Source: Phycomyces nitens (taxonomy: Eukaryota > Mucoromycota > Mucoromycetes > Mucorales > Phycomycetaceae). Taken from it: a stretch of DNA of 64,000 nt. Location of the stretch: positions 2,542,001 to 2,606,000 of the forward strand of contig JAHRBC010000001.1 of assembly GCA_022702545.1 (NCBI GenBank). The letters run 5' to 3'. The translations under genes and the position numbers were made by a program. Shown one piece after another: positions 22,870 through 34,425 of the stretch (its first letter is position 1; every line of letters starts with the position of its first letter). The notes under the pieces were generated by a model. It worked only from the letters and a program-made list of their open reading frames with translations. It was not told the DNA's origin and searched no databases.

Positions 22870-24443
22870 ATGTTAAAGGTCGGTTTCATATCGTATTCTC
22901 GAGACAGCTTCCTGACCAACCACATTCCCGAATATCTTTTTTGTTACAGACAATCAGCCATACCTGTATCCGCACCAATGCCTTCCGTACCGTCCGTCCC
23001 TCGTGTGCGCGACTCTACACTACCCACGACACCCAATCCTCCACACCCTCCACAATCCCTCCTCCCTTATCTACCTTTAAACCAAAAGATTCCCCAAAGG
23101 CCGAGATGAGATCCGAGTCATCCTACGAAAAGGGTGCACGCGAACGTCTTGACCGACTCAGAAAGCACAACTTCCACCCTTCCAACACACCCAACTCACC
23201 CGACTTTGGCACCAACCAATACATTAGTATCAACGAAGAGCTCAAGCAGAAACTCAAAGATGTTGTTCTCAAGTTCAATGCACCCATACGTTATGCGTTT
23301 GCATACGGAAGCGGTGTCTTTCACCAGTCGGGTTACGACCAGAACGTAAGCTTTAAAGAGAGAGTATATATATATATATGCTAAGCTGTGTGTGTGTGTT
23401 TTTTTCTTGGGCTTATTTAGAAAAAGCCCATGATGGATTTCATCTTTGGTGTGTCCCACCCTGAGCATTGGCACGCACTTAATATGCAGCAGAATCCCCA
23501 TCACTACTCGAGCGTACGTCTGCTGGGCTCAGGTGCAGTGGCATCATTGCAAGAGAAAGTGGGTGCTGGCGTCTACTTTAACCCTTACATTGAAGTGAAT
23601 GGCATGGTAAGCTTGAAATGACAAATTCACAGGGTATCTTACCATTTATCGTAGATGATTAAATATGGCGTAGTGTCCATCGATACCCTTTGCAGAGACC
23701 TTGTCGATTGGGAAACCCTTTACTTGGCTGGACGCATGCACAAGCCTGTCAAGATCTTGAGAGATGATCCCCGTGTCCGCTTGGCCAACCAGGTCAATCT
23801 GACAGAGGCAGTGCGTGTGGCTCTCTTGACCTTACCAGAGAACTTTAATGAGCAAGATCTGTTTGAGCGTATTGCTGGCATCAGTTATGTTGGTGACTTT
23901 AGGATGGTGGTAGGTGAGAACCCCAACAAAGTGAAGAATATAGTTGAGGCCCAGATGGACCATTTCCGTCGATTGTACTTTGGTCTCTTGGATGATCTTC
24001 CCAACCTTGCTGTGCTGCAGAATGGCCAGTATCAGGTAAGAAAGCATTGCAAAGACAATTGTTTATTAACCCTTTGGCAGCAAAACTTGAACCCTAGATT
24101 CCGTGGTCTGATGGTCCAAAAGTTGCCAAAGACACTCTATGGCAAGGTCCTTAGTCAGCACCAGCAGTATGCTATCAAGAACAACACAGACATCCCTCAA
24201 GACAAGCAAGAGCTCTATCAGCAGATTGCTGCTTCTCCAGGGGTGTCTTCGTACATTGACCTTGGTAATTAACTTGGTTTATGATCTCAAGGAGTATTCT
24301 AATCTTGTTTTATAGCCCTACGTGATACAATCTCTCGCTCGGCCATGACCCAGAGTATCAAGGGAATCGTCACTGCTGGACCATTGAGAACAAGCCGATA
24401 CATGGGAGAGAAGTTGTCTAAGTGGTGGGCAGCCAAGAAATAA
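22870..24443 (+). CDS. TAM41: mitochondrial CDP-diacylglycerol synthase Tam41
   Basis: Six exons (22870-22878, 22950-23345, 23421-23606, 23655-24035, 24081-24264, 24316-24443) total 1284 nt, 427 aa. The first exon is only ATGTTAAAG; after splicing the N-terminus reads MLKTISHTCIRTNAFRTVRP, a good mitochondrial presequence. The nucleotidyltransferase signature is AYGSGVFHQSGY, followed by MMDFIFGVSHPEHWHALNM, HYSSVRLLGSG, GVVSIDTLCRDLVDW, MHKPVKILRDD and the C-terminal TAGPLRTSRYMGEKLSKWW. Tam41 makes CDP-DAG in the mitochondrial inner membrane as the first step towards cardiolipin. The first donor is an atypical gtcggt, so the 9-nt exon is the least certain part; no other in-frame ATG gives a presequence. 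Confidence 0.92.
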
Positions 24444-24691
24444 GCCATTGCCCAAAGGCATTGGACCTCCCTAGATTATCCCCTTTATATAAATCGATAG
24501 AAAAACACAATAAAAAAAAAACAGTTCAAAAAGTGCCCATAACCACTTGCCTCCCTTTACTTAGCAATTCTTGAGTAATTAACCGGGGCGTCATCAAAAA
24601 TATATATATATGAATATTACCTGAATTCTGGATGCGGGTGGTGAATAATATTTACCTTTTCCCACGGCTATTTTAATACTTCTTTACCTCC

Positions 24692-25369
24692 ATGGCCCCT
24701 GTCAGCTACATTACTCGAGCACAATCATTCTCAGCCGCACACCGGCTACATTCTCCTCATCTCACAGACGAAGCGAACCTGGCTCTCTATGGAAAGTGCA
24801 ATCACCCAAACTACCATGGCCACAATTACAAAGGTACGACAATCAAAACAATAATAACAACAGTCTAAATCCAATCGTCCTTGTAGTGGAGATTACCCTC
24901 AAGGGAGAGATCAATCCTAGCAATGGAATGGTCATGAATCTAGTTGATCTGAAAGAATGTATCAAGCATGCCGTCCTAGATCCACTAGATCACAAGAATC
25001 TGGCAAGTCACTAACGATAATGAAACATAAATCACAAAATGTGATGACCAAAACAGCCATTTAGGATCTTGACGTGGACTTTTTTTGTAAGAATCCAAGG
25101 TATACTCAACCCTAGTTTTGCATTTCACAGACCAGGCTTACGATTCATCCATTATTGGCAATAGTACTACCGAGAATCTTGCAGTCTATATTTGGAGAAA
25201 TTTTCAATACCATTTTGGACGTCATTCAGCATGGCGAACGAGCTCTGCACGCCTCTACAAGGTCAGGATCCAAGAAACCGATCTGAATTCGGTTGAGTAC
25301 TTTGGAGAAGGTGAAGAAGATCAAGAGCCTTTTACAAGTAGCGATTTTGACAGCAGGAGACATGCTTAA
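24692..25369 (+). CDS. 6-pyruvoyl-tetrahydropterin synthase (PTPS)
   Basis: Four exons (24692-24833, 24887-25002, 25065-25086, 25131-25369) join to 519 nt, 172 aa. Zinc ligands are visible in FSAAHRLHS and HGHNYKVEIT, the catalytic Cys in [14 protein letters not shown], then [33 protein letters not shown] and [11 protein letters not shown], all matching PTPS. The enzyme converts dihydroneopterin triphosphate to 6-pyruvoyl-tetrahydropterin on the way to tetrahydrobiopterin, a pathway common in animals and reported in Mucoromycota such as Mortierella. The second intron uses a GC donor (gcaagt), without which DHKNL cannot be joined to DLDVDFF. The third exon is only 22 nt. Confidence 0.92.
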
Positions 25370-25687
25370 CAAGATACGACAGTCTTACTCTTACATAGCC
25401 CTCCAGTTAGTTTGTAACCTTTTTTTTTAATATCATTATTAGTCTTCTTCTTATAGTCCCAAGCGTCTGAATTGTATTCAATATGTGCCTAGTATACTAT
25501 AGATCCAAATACACACTTCTTTTTTTTCATAATCAATTCTACCTCTCTCAAGATATCTAGACATGGTTTGGAAAGATGATTTGGATACTCCTTTTATTGA
25601 TAAAATTTGAACAAATATTATAAACGATGATAATATTTAATAAATGAATTGGCTTTCTTGCTTTCCAATGATCCTTAAAATGCACTA
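25370..25687. other. convergent intergenic
   Basis: About 320 bp of AT-rich 3' flanks between PTPS and the Ede1-like gene, with T runs and no further feature. Confidence 0.5.
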
Positions 25688-28600
25688 TTAATACTGATCA
25701 AGTAAAAAGTTGGTCGCCTTTTGCAGATCATTGTCATATCTACGCAAAGCATCCTTTGCCTGATCTACTGTGAAACCCATGCTCATCAACAGACCTACAG
25801 ATTCACTTTCCTTGGGCCCAAGATTCTGTACAGGGGGTGGGTTGATGGCCTCATTTACATTATTGATAGAGTTATGGACAGATGGGGCGAATTCCCTGAT
25901 GTTTTCAGAGATGTCGGAAGGTTGGGTTTGTTCAGGCTGTACTTCGTACTGGGGTTCCAAGAGTGTCTTTGTGGAATATGCTGTTTGCTCAACCGGTGGT
26001 GAATCATGCGAGGCTACAAGAGTCTTTGTGGAGGGTGGCTGTTCTTCAGGCTGAGCCACTGGAGATTGAACGGGGGTTTCATTTGACTGGGGGTGGGATG
26101 GTGTCTTGGAGGTCTCTGTATCTCCAAATATGAATGGGAATCCTTCAAATCCCTTCAAGACTGATGTGTGGCCTGTGGGTGTGGCTGTGGATGTGGCTGT
26201 ATCAGCTGTGTAGCTAGGTCCAACAAAGCTACCCGAGAATCCTGACTCTTTTTGATTTAAAGTAGCTGTCTGTTCTCTATTTTCCAGCCCTTGTGGAGCA
26301 TCAAACGCATCCTTGTAAGCATGTGTTGTCTGAGGAGGACCTGTTGTCTTTTCAGACCCATCGTCAGACTCGAGCATATCCTCAAATTCGGCTTCAAATG
26401 CACTCAATTCCTTGTCAGGAGTTGTGTTTGTGGACTTGACCTTTGGGTCGTTTGGTTCAAATGATGTCAAGTCAAACTCATCCAATGAACCGTGGTTTGA
26501 GGTAAAGTCGCCCATGTTTGCAGAAACAAACGAAGATGCGACAGATGCATTATCCACAACCTCAAAGTCATGATCGGTTGCTTTGCTTGATTCACTGTTG
26601 GTTCGCTCAAAGTCTTCGGGATGAGATGCAAGAACGTCAATTCCACTGGTATCATTATCGTACTGGTCTTGAATGAAAGGGTTATATTCTCTAGATTTAT
26701 CTTCGGCTTCTTCATCGGAATATTCATTTTCTGAGGCTACTGGACCTGTACCGGTCTCTTGAGTCTCATCTTCTTGTTCAAATGGTGACCTTTCCGCAAA
26801 AGAGGGTTGTTTGGCTTGTTCATTCTGGAGAGGCGAATCACTAGAAGCATACTCTACTTGCACAGGAGGTATTTCGTCCAATGGAGTAGCAAGACTAATG
26901 TTATCCTGAACCTGGGGTACATTGTTGTGTTCAATATCCTTTGGATTGTAAGTTGAAGCTTGTGATTCTTCATTGGCACCATGTATATAAGATAATGGCT
27001 TATTATCATCGTCTAACTCTTCGGATTCAGAATTGTCATCACTAGAATCATCAAAAGATTCAGCCACTACATGTTCATTGGCATGTAGCCTATCTTCCGA
27101 GGCAGATGTCTGTTGAGAATTCAATTCCTTTGAGATTTGCTCATCAATAATGCTCTGTGGTACATTGGCTGTATCTTGGGTGGCGATGTATTGATCGTCT
27201 GTTTCGTAAGATCTTTCTGTGGACAAAGGTACTGTAGATATATCATGTTCTTCAACAATTGGCTCATTAACTGGAGTATTGTTTTGAGCTGGTGCATTGG
27301 AAGGAGCAACTTCGGCTGCTATACCTCCATTTTCGTTGGCATTATCCACAACAGGGAAAACTTCGACAGGAACTTCCTTTGGTACTCCATCTTCTTGTAT
27401 TCCACTCTCAATTCCAGAAGTAGGTTCGGGAATAGGTGTATCATCCACTGCGTTATTTCTATTGTCGATTATGTTCTCATTAACACGCTCATCGATTTGG
27501 AGCGAAATATCGTCTGCAGGAGTATATCCTAGGTTATCACTTTGTGTTGTAGCATTGTTTGGCGTACGATAGTCGACTGGAGTATCAAGGTTTGAAGGAG
27601 TATCAACTAGAGGTTCTTGAATTGCCTCAACCTGGGGTTCATGTACTACTTCAATCTGAGGTTCTTGTACTGTCTCGACATGAGGCTCCTGTACTACTTC
27701 AATCTGAGGTTCCTGTACTGTCTCGACATGAGGCTCTTGTACTACTTCAATCTGAGGTTCTTGTACTCCATCACCCTGTGCCTGTACTCCATCGACCTGA
27801 GGTTCCTGTACTGACTCAACCTGAGGCTCCTGTACTGACTCAACCTGAGGCTCCTGTACTGACTCAACCTGAGGCTCCTGTACTGGCTCAACCTGAGGCT
27901 CCTGTACTGGCTCAACCTGAGGTTCCTGCACTGGCTCGGTCGATCTAGAATCTACCTCGGGCTCTGCCTTGTCAATGTTTCGGCTACTTTCTCCCTCTTT
28001 ATCTTCATCACCCGTAAATGCCATTGCGCTTGCAATAGCTGCCGTAGCAGTTGCCGCAGCTGCAGCAACAGGAGCAAGTGTGCTTCCAAGCAATGTATCT
28101 TTAGAACTTGATGATGCCTCTTCAGTTTGAGGAGACTTTATGGTCGATGGTTGTCTCTTTACTGGTGCGGGGGCAGGAGCTCTTCTCCGTACACTCTGTG
28201 TCTTTTTAAGTGAATCACCGAGCACACTTGGGTTGCGTTGCATCCGACTCTTTGGAGGGGGAGGGGGAGGAGGTGTTGCTTTTTGGGTGGGAGGTGACAA
28301 TACTTGTGCTATTTTGGCATAGTAAGCAAATATTCCTTGTGTAGTGTATTATAAACCTACTTGTGCTGGAAGAACTGTCTTGGGCATGAACTTCTGCCAA
28401 TTGCGCCTTTAATGAATCATGCTTATCTTTTACCGTCAATAGTTCACTTTGCTTCTCTCTGTTTTTAATATCTTGTTCTTCAGACGCTTTTGAGATTGAA
28501 TCAAGCTCTGTTTTCATAGCCTCGCATTCTTTTTCCAAAGCCGTAATCCGTTCCTGAATCATACGTTCTTCATTTTCTGCCGTTTCTAATTCTTCCCGAA

Positions 28601-30397
28601 GCTTGATCTTTTCATTCGAGATTCTTTTCAGATCTTCAGTAATATCCTCTTCTTTCTGCAGGAGATTGACAGTTCTAGATCGGGTCTGATCAAGGGAGTT
28701 TTGCAGATACGATAATTCGGCATTTTCATTTTCCAACTGTATGTCACGGCCTACATCTCTAATGTCAAAAGACTTGGTTGTCTGGTCTGGGAGATGAGAT
28801 TTGTTCTCAGTGTCAGAACTCTCGCTATCTGAATCAGTTGTATCTTTGGCTCTTGACACTTTTGGAACCTTTGGTGCCTCTTATAAACCATGGATATTAA
28901 TACGGACCAAATGGTTAAAAAAAACTAGACAATTATGTTTGTTTACCTGCAACTGGGATTTCTACTCCTTTACTGCTAGGGACTATGTAAGATGGACATT
29001 AATCATTTCTATTAGAGTTGTATTTAAAGTATAAACTTTGTAGTTTTTACCTCTGTCCAGGTCCTCCACCGAAGCAAGAAGAGAGTCTGATAACTTAAGA
29101 GGGATAGCATAGCCTTCTTTTCGTACACGGATAAGATGCATGGCAATGACAAACTCTTTAAGTGACAGACATCCTCGATTCTGTGTATCTGCCAAATCCC
29201 ATATTAATCCAAGATCTGATTCTGATAAATGCGAGCTCTTGAAATATCCTACAGCTTCGGATCCTATTGAATTGAATTGAATTGAAGTGGATTTTAAAAT
29301 ATAAGCATTTTTAACGTTTAAACACTCTGTCCTTACCATCAATGTGTTCCCTATTGCCAGTATTTAGCTTGTCAAAAGCAACCTTGTATTGCTCTTTTTC
29401 AATTGGATCCACATTCCAAGGTTCGTTCATTTTCATCAATGGCACTGGTGGTTTTGGAATAGACCGAGGAGGAGCTTCTTTTTTGGGCTGGATGATCGAG
29501 TGGCGTTCCTTGCGCTTTGGAGGAGGAGGAGGTTTGTTGTTTGCAGAGGTCATTACAGACAGAGGTATTTCGTCTGGCAGATGCTTCAGGCCAGCCATAC
29601 AGCGAGCAATGTAGTGCATGGCTACTACGAATTCTGTCTGGCTCATAAGATCTGACTGGTTCTTGTGGACAAGGTTCCTGGATAGACATGCTTAGCAATT
29701 GATTCTCGACGTGTCTTTTTGCAAGGCTTGGGGGAAAAATATTATATATCTTGGCTTACCAGATATGACCGAGTGTTCCTCCAGGCAATTTGGACCTCAT
29801 GAATACAACCCTTGCCTTTTCATCTTTGATGAACCCATTGACTGGTTCGAGTGCCTTGAATATGCGCACATATTTAATACGGTCACTTGGACTGATGACA
29901 TCCGTATCTTGGGCCATCTCGTGAGTGTCCGGCTGGAGGCTAGGAAGCGGTGTCTCTGAGTGAGAGGGTTATCGTTAGTATGGGGGCGGCCAATCAAGAT
30001 GATGGGCCAATGAATGATATAGGGACCAGTAAAACGAGGTGCATTACCTGAAGAGAGTGCCTCGAGAGAAGGTCGAATACCATGCTGTGCACAGGCAATC
30101 AGTTTGAGCGCAATAAAGAAACCCTGCTTGTCCAGGACCCCTGTATTTTGCTGGTCTGCAAGGTCCCATATCTAAGACATATTAACAGCCAAATGAGACC
30201 ACAGGCACCAAGTCTCTTATTGTCTTTACCTGTCCTAGTGCCGGAGCAAGTAGTTTAGAGTGGGCAAACAGAGCGGCTGCCTGCTCGCCTGTGACGGTGC
30301 GGCCGTCTGTGGAGGTAGAGTCAAATAGCTTGGTGTAGTTGGTAAGCTCCTCGGGACTCAGGGAGACATGCCATGAATGTTGGAGAGTATTACTCAT
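25688..30397 (-). CDS. EDE1: Ede1-like endocytic scaffold (EH domains, coiled coil, repeats, UBA)
   Basis: Large multi-exon gene, start MSNTLQHSWHVSLSPEEL, stop at 25688-25690. EH domains are seen in order: EH1 from LSPEELTNYTKLFDSTSTDG through IWDLADQQNTGVLDKQGF (29985-30390); EH2 with SQTEFVVAMHYIARCMAG (29560-29960); and EH3 with LGLIWDLADTQNRGCLSLKE (29050-29390). A Pro-rich KPPPPPKRK linker follows EH2. A long Glu/Lys coiled coil lies at 28400-28730. Then come a PPPPPPPKSRMQRNPS segment, an octapeptide repeat array (27603-27940), an acidic disordered region with one NPF (YNPFIQDQ), and a C-terminal UBA domain SVGLLMSMGFTVDQAKDALR. This order matches yeast Ede1, an early clathrin-endocytosis scaffold that binds NPF adaptors, phosphatidylinositides and ubiquitin. 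It shares a 187-bp divergent promoter with KSH1. Confidence 0.9.
27603..27940 (-). repeat. octapeptide (24-bp) tandem repeat array inside the Ede1-like gene
   Basis: About 13-14 copies of an eight-residue unit of the form VQEPQVEP/S/T encoded by 24-bp repeats. The N-terminal half has nearly identical units; the second half alternates QIEV and HVET units, a 48-bp higher-order repeat. One unit is shortened to VQAQGDG. Confidence 0.9.
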
Positions 30398-30584
30398 GAG
30401 TTGTAAAGTGCAATAAAGAGAAGCACGCTCTCGGTGGTTCCACAAATGAAGAGTGCAGAGAGCTGGTATTTAAATACACATGCGTCATGATTGTCGCCAA
30501 GTGTTTTTGAGTGAAGCCGACTCAGCCAATAAAGACTCGTCTTCCAACAGCCTTCCTTTTTTTTTTAAATTCTCTCGCGTGATC
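30398..30584. promoter_or_regulatory. divergent promoter between Ede1-like gene and KSH1
   Basis: Only 187 bp separate the two start codons, so the promoters and 5' leaders must be shared or overlap. It includes a GTGTTTTTGAG stretch and a T-run (30557-30567) close to the KSH1 start. Confidence 0.5.
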
Positions 30585-30915
30585 ATGGTAATTGAAGCAG
30601 CAAGTTGACATTTGGCTCAGATCATCTCTTTAGTCGGCAATCTTCAACTTCCAATCTCTTCTTCTCGTAGTCTTGCTGCTCATCTGTACTTGTACATATG
30701 TTAGAGCTCAGGCTCCTTCTTTGATGGACCGCAACAAGACTGGGTATGCGTTCACTTGAACCAACTTGTCGCTCATATCTTTTTGCTGACTTTTTAAACA
30801 ATAATCATACAGTGTATTGGGTCTGTTTTGGAAGGCATCTCGTGTAGGCGAGCGTCTAAGTCCCTATGTATCTCTTGCATGCATTATCATGGGCATTTCT
30901 ATCATGACTTCTTGA
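30585..30915 (+). CDS. KSH1: Kish / TMEM167 Golgi membrane protein
   Basis: Three exons: 30585-30587 (just ATG), 30634-30743 and 30813-30915; 216 nt, 71 aa. After splicing the protein starts [20 protein letters not shown], continues [20 protein letters not shown] and [20 protein letters not shown], and ends [11 protein letters not shown]. This matches the family nearly residue for residue (human TMEM167A begins [20 protein letters not shown] and is 72 aa). Kish proteins are small two-helix membrane proteins of the early secretory pathway, conserved across eukaryotes and needed for secretion in yeast. The initiator exon gives no coding signal other than ATG followed by gtaatt; the acceptor is ctctttag. 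The gene is too short and too spliced to appear as a single long open frame. Confidence 0.93.
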
Positions 30916-30955
30916 TCTTTTTATTATTATTTTTATTTTTATTAAATACACAATA

Positions 30956-31889
30956 TCAAACTGGATAATGGAGATCTACAAGAGCATTCAATTTCTCATG
31001 GTGATCTGTAACGAGAGCCTTTTTCTTCATTTCAGTACACAAAAACCCCAGATCAATATCATCAAATCGAGGGTGTTCTGACAGCTTATCCCAGGCCTGC
31101 AGCAATTCTGTCGGTGGAGGTGCAATGGGTTCTGATGGCTTAATATCACTTTCTTTATGCCTGGGCTGGTATTCCAGCAGGTCCAAAGATTCATCTTCTT
31201 GGTCTGTGAGAGCACTACCTGACGGAGATGGCCTGATAGGACTAGGATCAAATGTGGCAGGAGGTGTAGAAGGAGGGGTTCTCTTTTTCATAAGGCCCTT
31301 TAATGAATTGGACCCAAATAAGCTAGAAAACTTGTTTTCCAAGGCATTCTTTTTGACTCGAAGCTGGTTTACCATCTGCCTCAATTTTGCATTCTCTTTT
31401 TGCACCTGGGCTATGGATTCTGCCTTGGAATCTTCAAAAGTTTGGAGTCTTTTCTGAAGATCGGCCATGTGGTCATCTTTACGTTTGCGTGACGCTCTTT
31501 GGGCTTCTCTGTTTTGAATCTTTCGTTTTATCTTTGGATCATCAAGATTCTAGACAGGATGCATGAGATTCAATCACAATATTTGTAATGAGTGAGTCTA
31601 AAGACTATTGAGAATACTTGCATTTCGATCATTGTCTCTAACATCATTCTCTGATACTTGTCTGCTTTTCTTGCGAGCCTTTTTTGGGGGGGATGCTGTA
31701 TTAAAGTGATGAGAATCAAAGTTTCTCTTGCCATGGCTGATTACACTCACTGTAATTAGGTTGGAATTGAATCAAATGAAATGTATTATCATTTGCAGGC
31801 TGATTATGTAAAGAGTGATCTAGAGGAGTTTCTGATGAATAATTGCTGTTATGAATGGAATTAGAAATGTCGATAGTGGCGTTATTCAT
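30956..31889 (-). CDS. AP-1-like bZIP transcription factor
   Basis: Minus-strand gene with at least three exons. The basic region KRKIQNREAQRASRKRK is followed by a leucine-zipper-type coiled coil DHMADLQKRLQTFEDSKAES and KENAKLRQMVNQLRVKKNAL. The N-terminal part holds PPKKARKKSRQVSENDVRD, a second basic nuclear-type patch, and the C-terminus ends LVDLHYPV after an acidic and Pro/Ser-rich section with CTEMKKKALV. The NxxAQxxS form of the basic region fits the fungal AP-1/Pap1 group, though no obvious redox Cys-rich domain is present (one Cys in FLCTEMKK). The start is uncertain: the first in-frame ATG of the open frame is at 31889, but coding may extend to an acceptor near 31933-31947 and an unseen first exon. 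Confidence 0.75.
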
Positions 31890-31919
31890 GGCAGTAAAGA
31901 CGTTCTCTTCTACAGGCAC

Positions 31920-31947
31920 ATTGTCTTGCTGAGATTGTCTTGCTGAG
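31920..31947 (-). repeat. 14-bp tandem duplication at a splice acceptor
   Basis: The 14-mer ATTGTCTTGCTGAG occurs twice in tandem. Read on the minus strand each copy carries CTCAG followed by CAAGACAAT, so both copies offer a 3' splice site upstream of the bZIP coding region. The two acceptors differ by 14 nt, which changes the reading frame. Confidence 0.8.
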
Positions 31948-34352
31948 ATTCAACAAAATAGCAGACTGAAACCTTATTTAGACGCATTAATTTTGGATAA
32001 TATTTATTTATTTATTAAAAAAAATCTAACCTCAAGCCATTGTCAATGATTTAGAACTGCAATCTGTACAGTATATTCTAGTATAGGGTTGGTTATTTGT
32101 GCTAGCATATATTCTTGCCAATATGTTTACGATACCAATGGGTTTAATTAACCGTCTAATACATGAGATATGTAATCTTGGCATTGTTGGCTTGGGTACA
32201 ATGATTTATCTTTTCAGCCACATGTAGCCTGATCCCATAGAGTCAATATCAATTGTCTTGGATCATTTCTTACATATACATTCAAGAATATAACTTGGAT
32301 TTTGCAATTATGTAAACCGTCTTCTTTAAATACTGCCTTGCCTTTTTTTGGGCTCCAAAACATGCTTGTCTTTAATACTTGTGTTCTTGCACATGTATAT
32401 ATTGACTGAATTTTGGTGTACACATCTTCTTGATTAGTAATCGTGTTTGGCTCAAAAATCTCTCAGTTCTACATATACTATAGTCACAATTAAACCACCA
32501 GCACTATTATTGCTTTTTCATCAATCATACTCTTTAAACTTGACCATCTATGCAAGTTTTTCTTTGGGTCCTGGTCTCGATTCTCTTGGAATATTGGTAT
32601 TATCAAGAAGAATTGACAGCTGCCTGTGTAATTTTATATCTATGATTATCATACAACATTATAAAGGCGTTATTTTGGGATCATATTACCAACTATACAT
32701 GTTTGCAGAATAATAATAATAATAATCGGCTAGATGTGGTAAAACTAGAAGAAAATTTAATGACTTGGAGAATATTTGTAAAAAGTCTAGATTTATAATA
32801 GAGTTACTATTATCTAAATTTGTAATTCTAAAACTCTCTTCTAAAAGGTACATGTAGTTACAAAGAATGCAAAAATTCTATCGTGCTATGATATTCTTTC
32901 AGTTAGAATTCCAGAAACCTTGATATTGTTGTTGTTAATACCAAGACCCCAAGATATCTGTGGCGACTTGTTCAAAGGTTTCAATACCGATATCAAAAAT
33001 GCATCAAGAAACACATTATTATTTTATATTGTGAGGTAAAATCGGATACTCCCCATAGCAAATAACATTTATAAATCCAACTGTGTATACTTGATGCGAT
33101 CTATGGAGACAAGAGGTTTATCAACAATGTTAATACTCTCAAGGCTTATGGACTTTAAAAGTGGATACCACTTGCCTCAAAAGTATCACATGCCCTTTAA
33201 CAAACATGCCTAATAGAACAAAAACTGTGATAAAAACTCGTGGAGACGATACCATACGTTACATTTTTGTATTTGTCTTGTAACATGCACGCATTTTTCT
33301 ATAAACAAAAAGGTCTTGGCTTATCTTTAGTATCTTTAGAGATATGGTATATAAAAAAATGTTGAATTATACACTCTTTTGTACACTAAAAATGAGCCAT
33401 TTATTATCCAAGAAATAAGAGCATGTCTTGTTTAACTTTTTCAGTATACTTTATCCATTTCCAGAGAGATCTATGGAGACAGATTTGTAGGATTATCCAG
33501 TATTCAATGAGAATATGAATACTTATCAAGACATTAATAGTTATCTCACTTTTTCTTGTTTATTTGAGCTATAAAACTTGGGATTACAATGCAAGACTAT
33601 ATAATATAATGACATTCTCTCCCTCTATTAATTGAGTATTCCATATTCTTGATATTTCCTGGACCTGGTACTCTTGGCAGTACCATGCAGCCAAGATAAT
33701 TTCAAAAGTCAATTGGGCTGAGATCCAGACTATCTGGAACATTATAACTTATATTCTAATACTTGTTTTTCTAGTCTTATGCTGGCTTTGACTTGGGATA
33801 TAAAATTGTTTTCATAAAGTTTATTCATATTATACAAAAACAAGACAAGTTCTTCTTCTTTTTTCTTGGCAGATTGTTATAGGTACACTTGAAAGCGTTG
33901 ATTATGGTCTTTAAAGCACCAGCTCTTGTCAATACTCAATCTCATAATATAATATTTGCACCCTTGAGAAGAAGCATGAATATAGACTAATGACTCTAAT
34001 TATTTCAAGTAATTTACCAAGTCCTAATCACTCTATATTTTGTACTCTTTGGACGACTATGACTTAAAGTTACGACAAGACGAAATCCCGATTCTTGGAA
34101 TAGAAAGGTGTACAGTAGTCTTGGAAATGTTAGTTTCCCAAGTGTAGACAAGCAAGTCTTTTTTTTTTCTACTACATTCTTAATCTGGGGTAAAACAGGT
34201 TTATTAAAGAGTGCTTGGGCATCTTTTCCACTTTTCTTCAATAAATCCAGTGCCTGTCGTTAAGCTTTGGATGGTTATTTGAAGATTGCAGAGTATGAGA
34301 TAATAGAGAGCACTCTAGATAATCAGATCCTTTTGGTATTCCAACAATTGCC

Positions 34353-34425
<73 letters not shown>

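Noticed and set aside
27559..27948. Plus-strand repetitive ORF with LQSEV-type repeats
   Set aside because: Complement of the Ede1 octapeptide repeats; open only because the repeat lacks stops in that frame.
25688..28300. Treating the 870-codon frame as a separate gene
   Set aside because: Its apparent start is a TTG; splice phase and domain order join it to the EH-domain exons upstream.
33098..33481. 14-mer GATCTATGGAGACA repeated 370 bp apart
   Set aside because: Single short match, no terminal repeats or longer homology; may be chance.
34014..34241. Minus-strand Lys-rich frame, possible transposon remnant
   Set aside because: Too short; no transposase or reverse-transcriptase motif seen.
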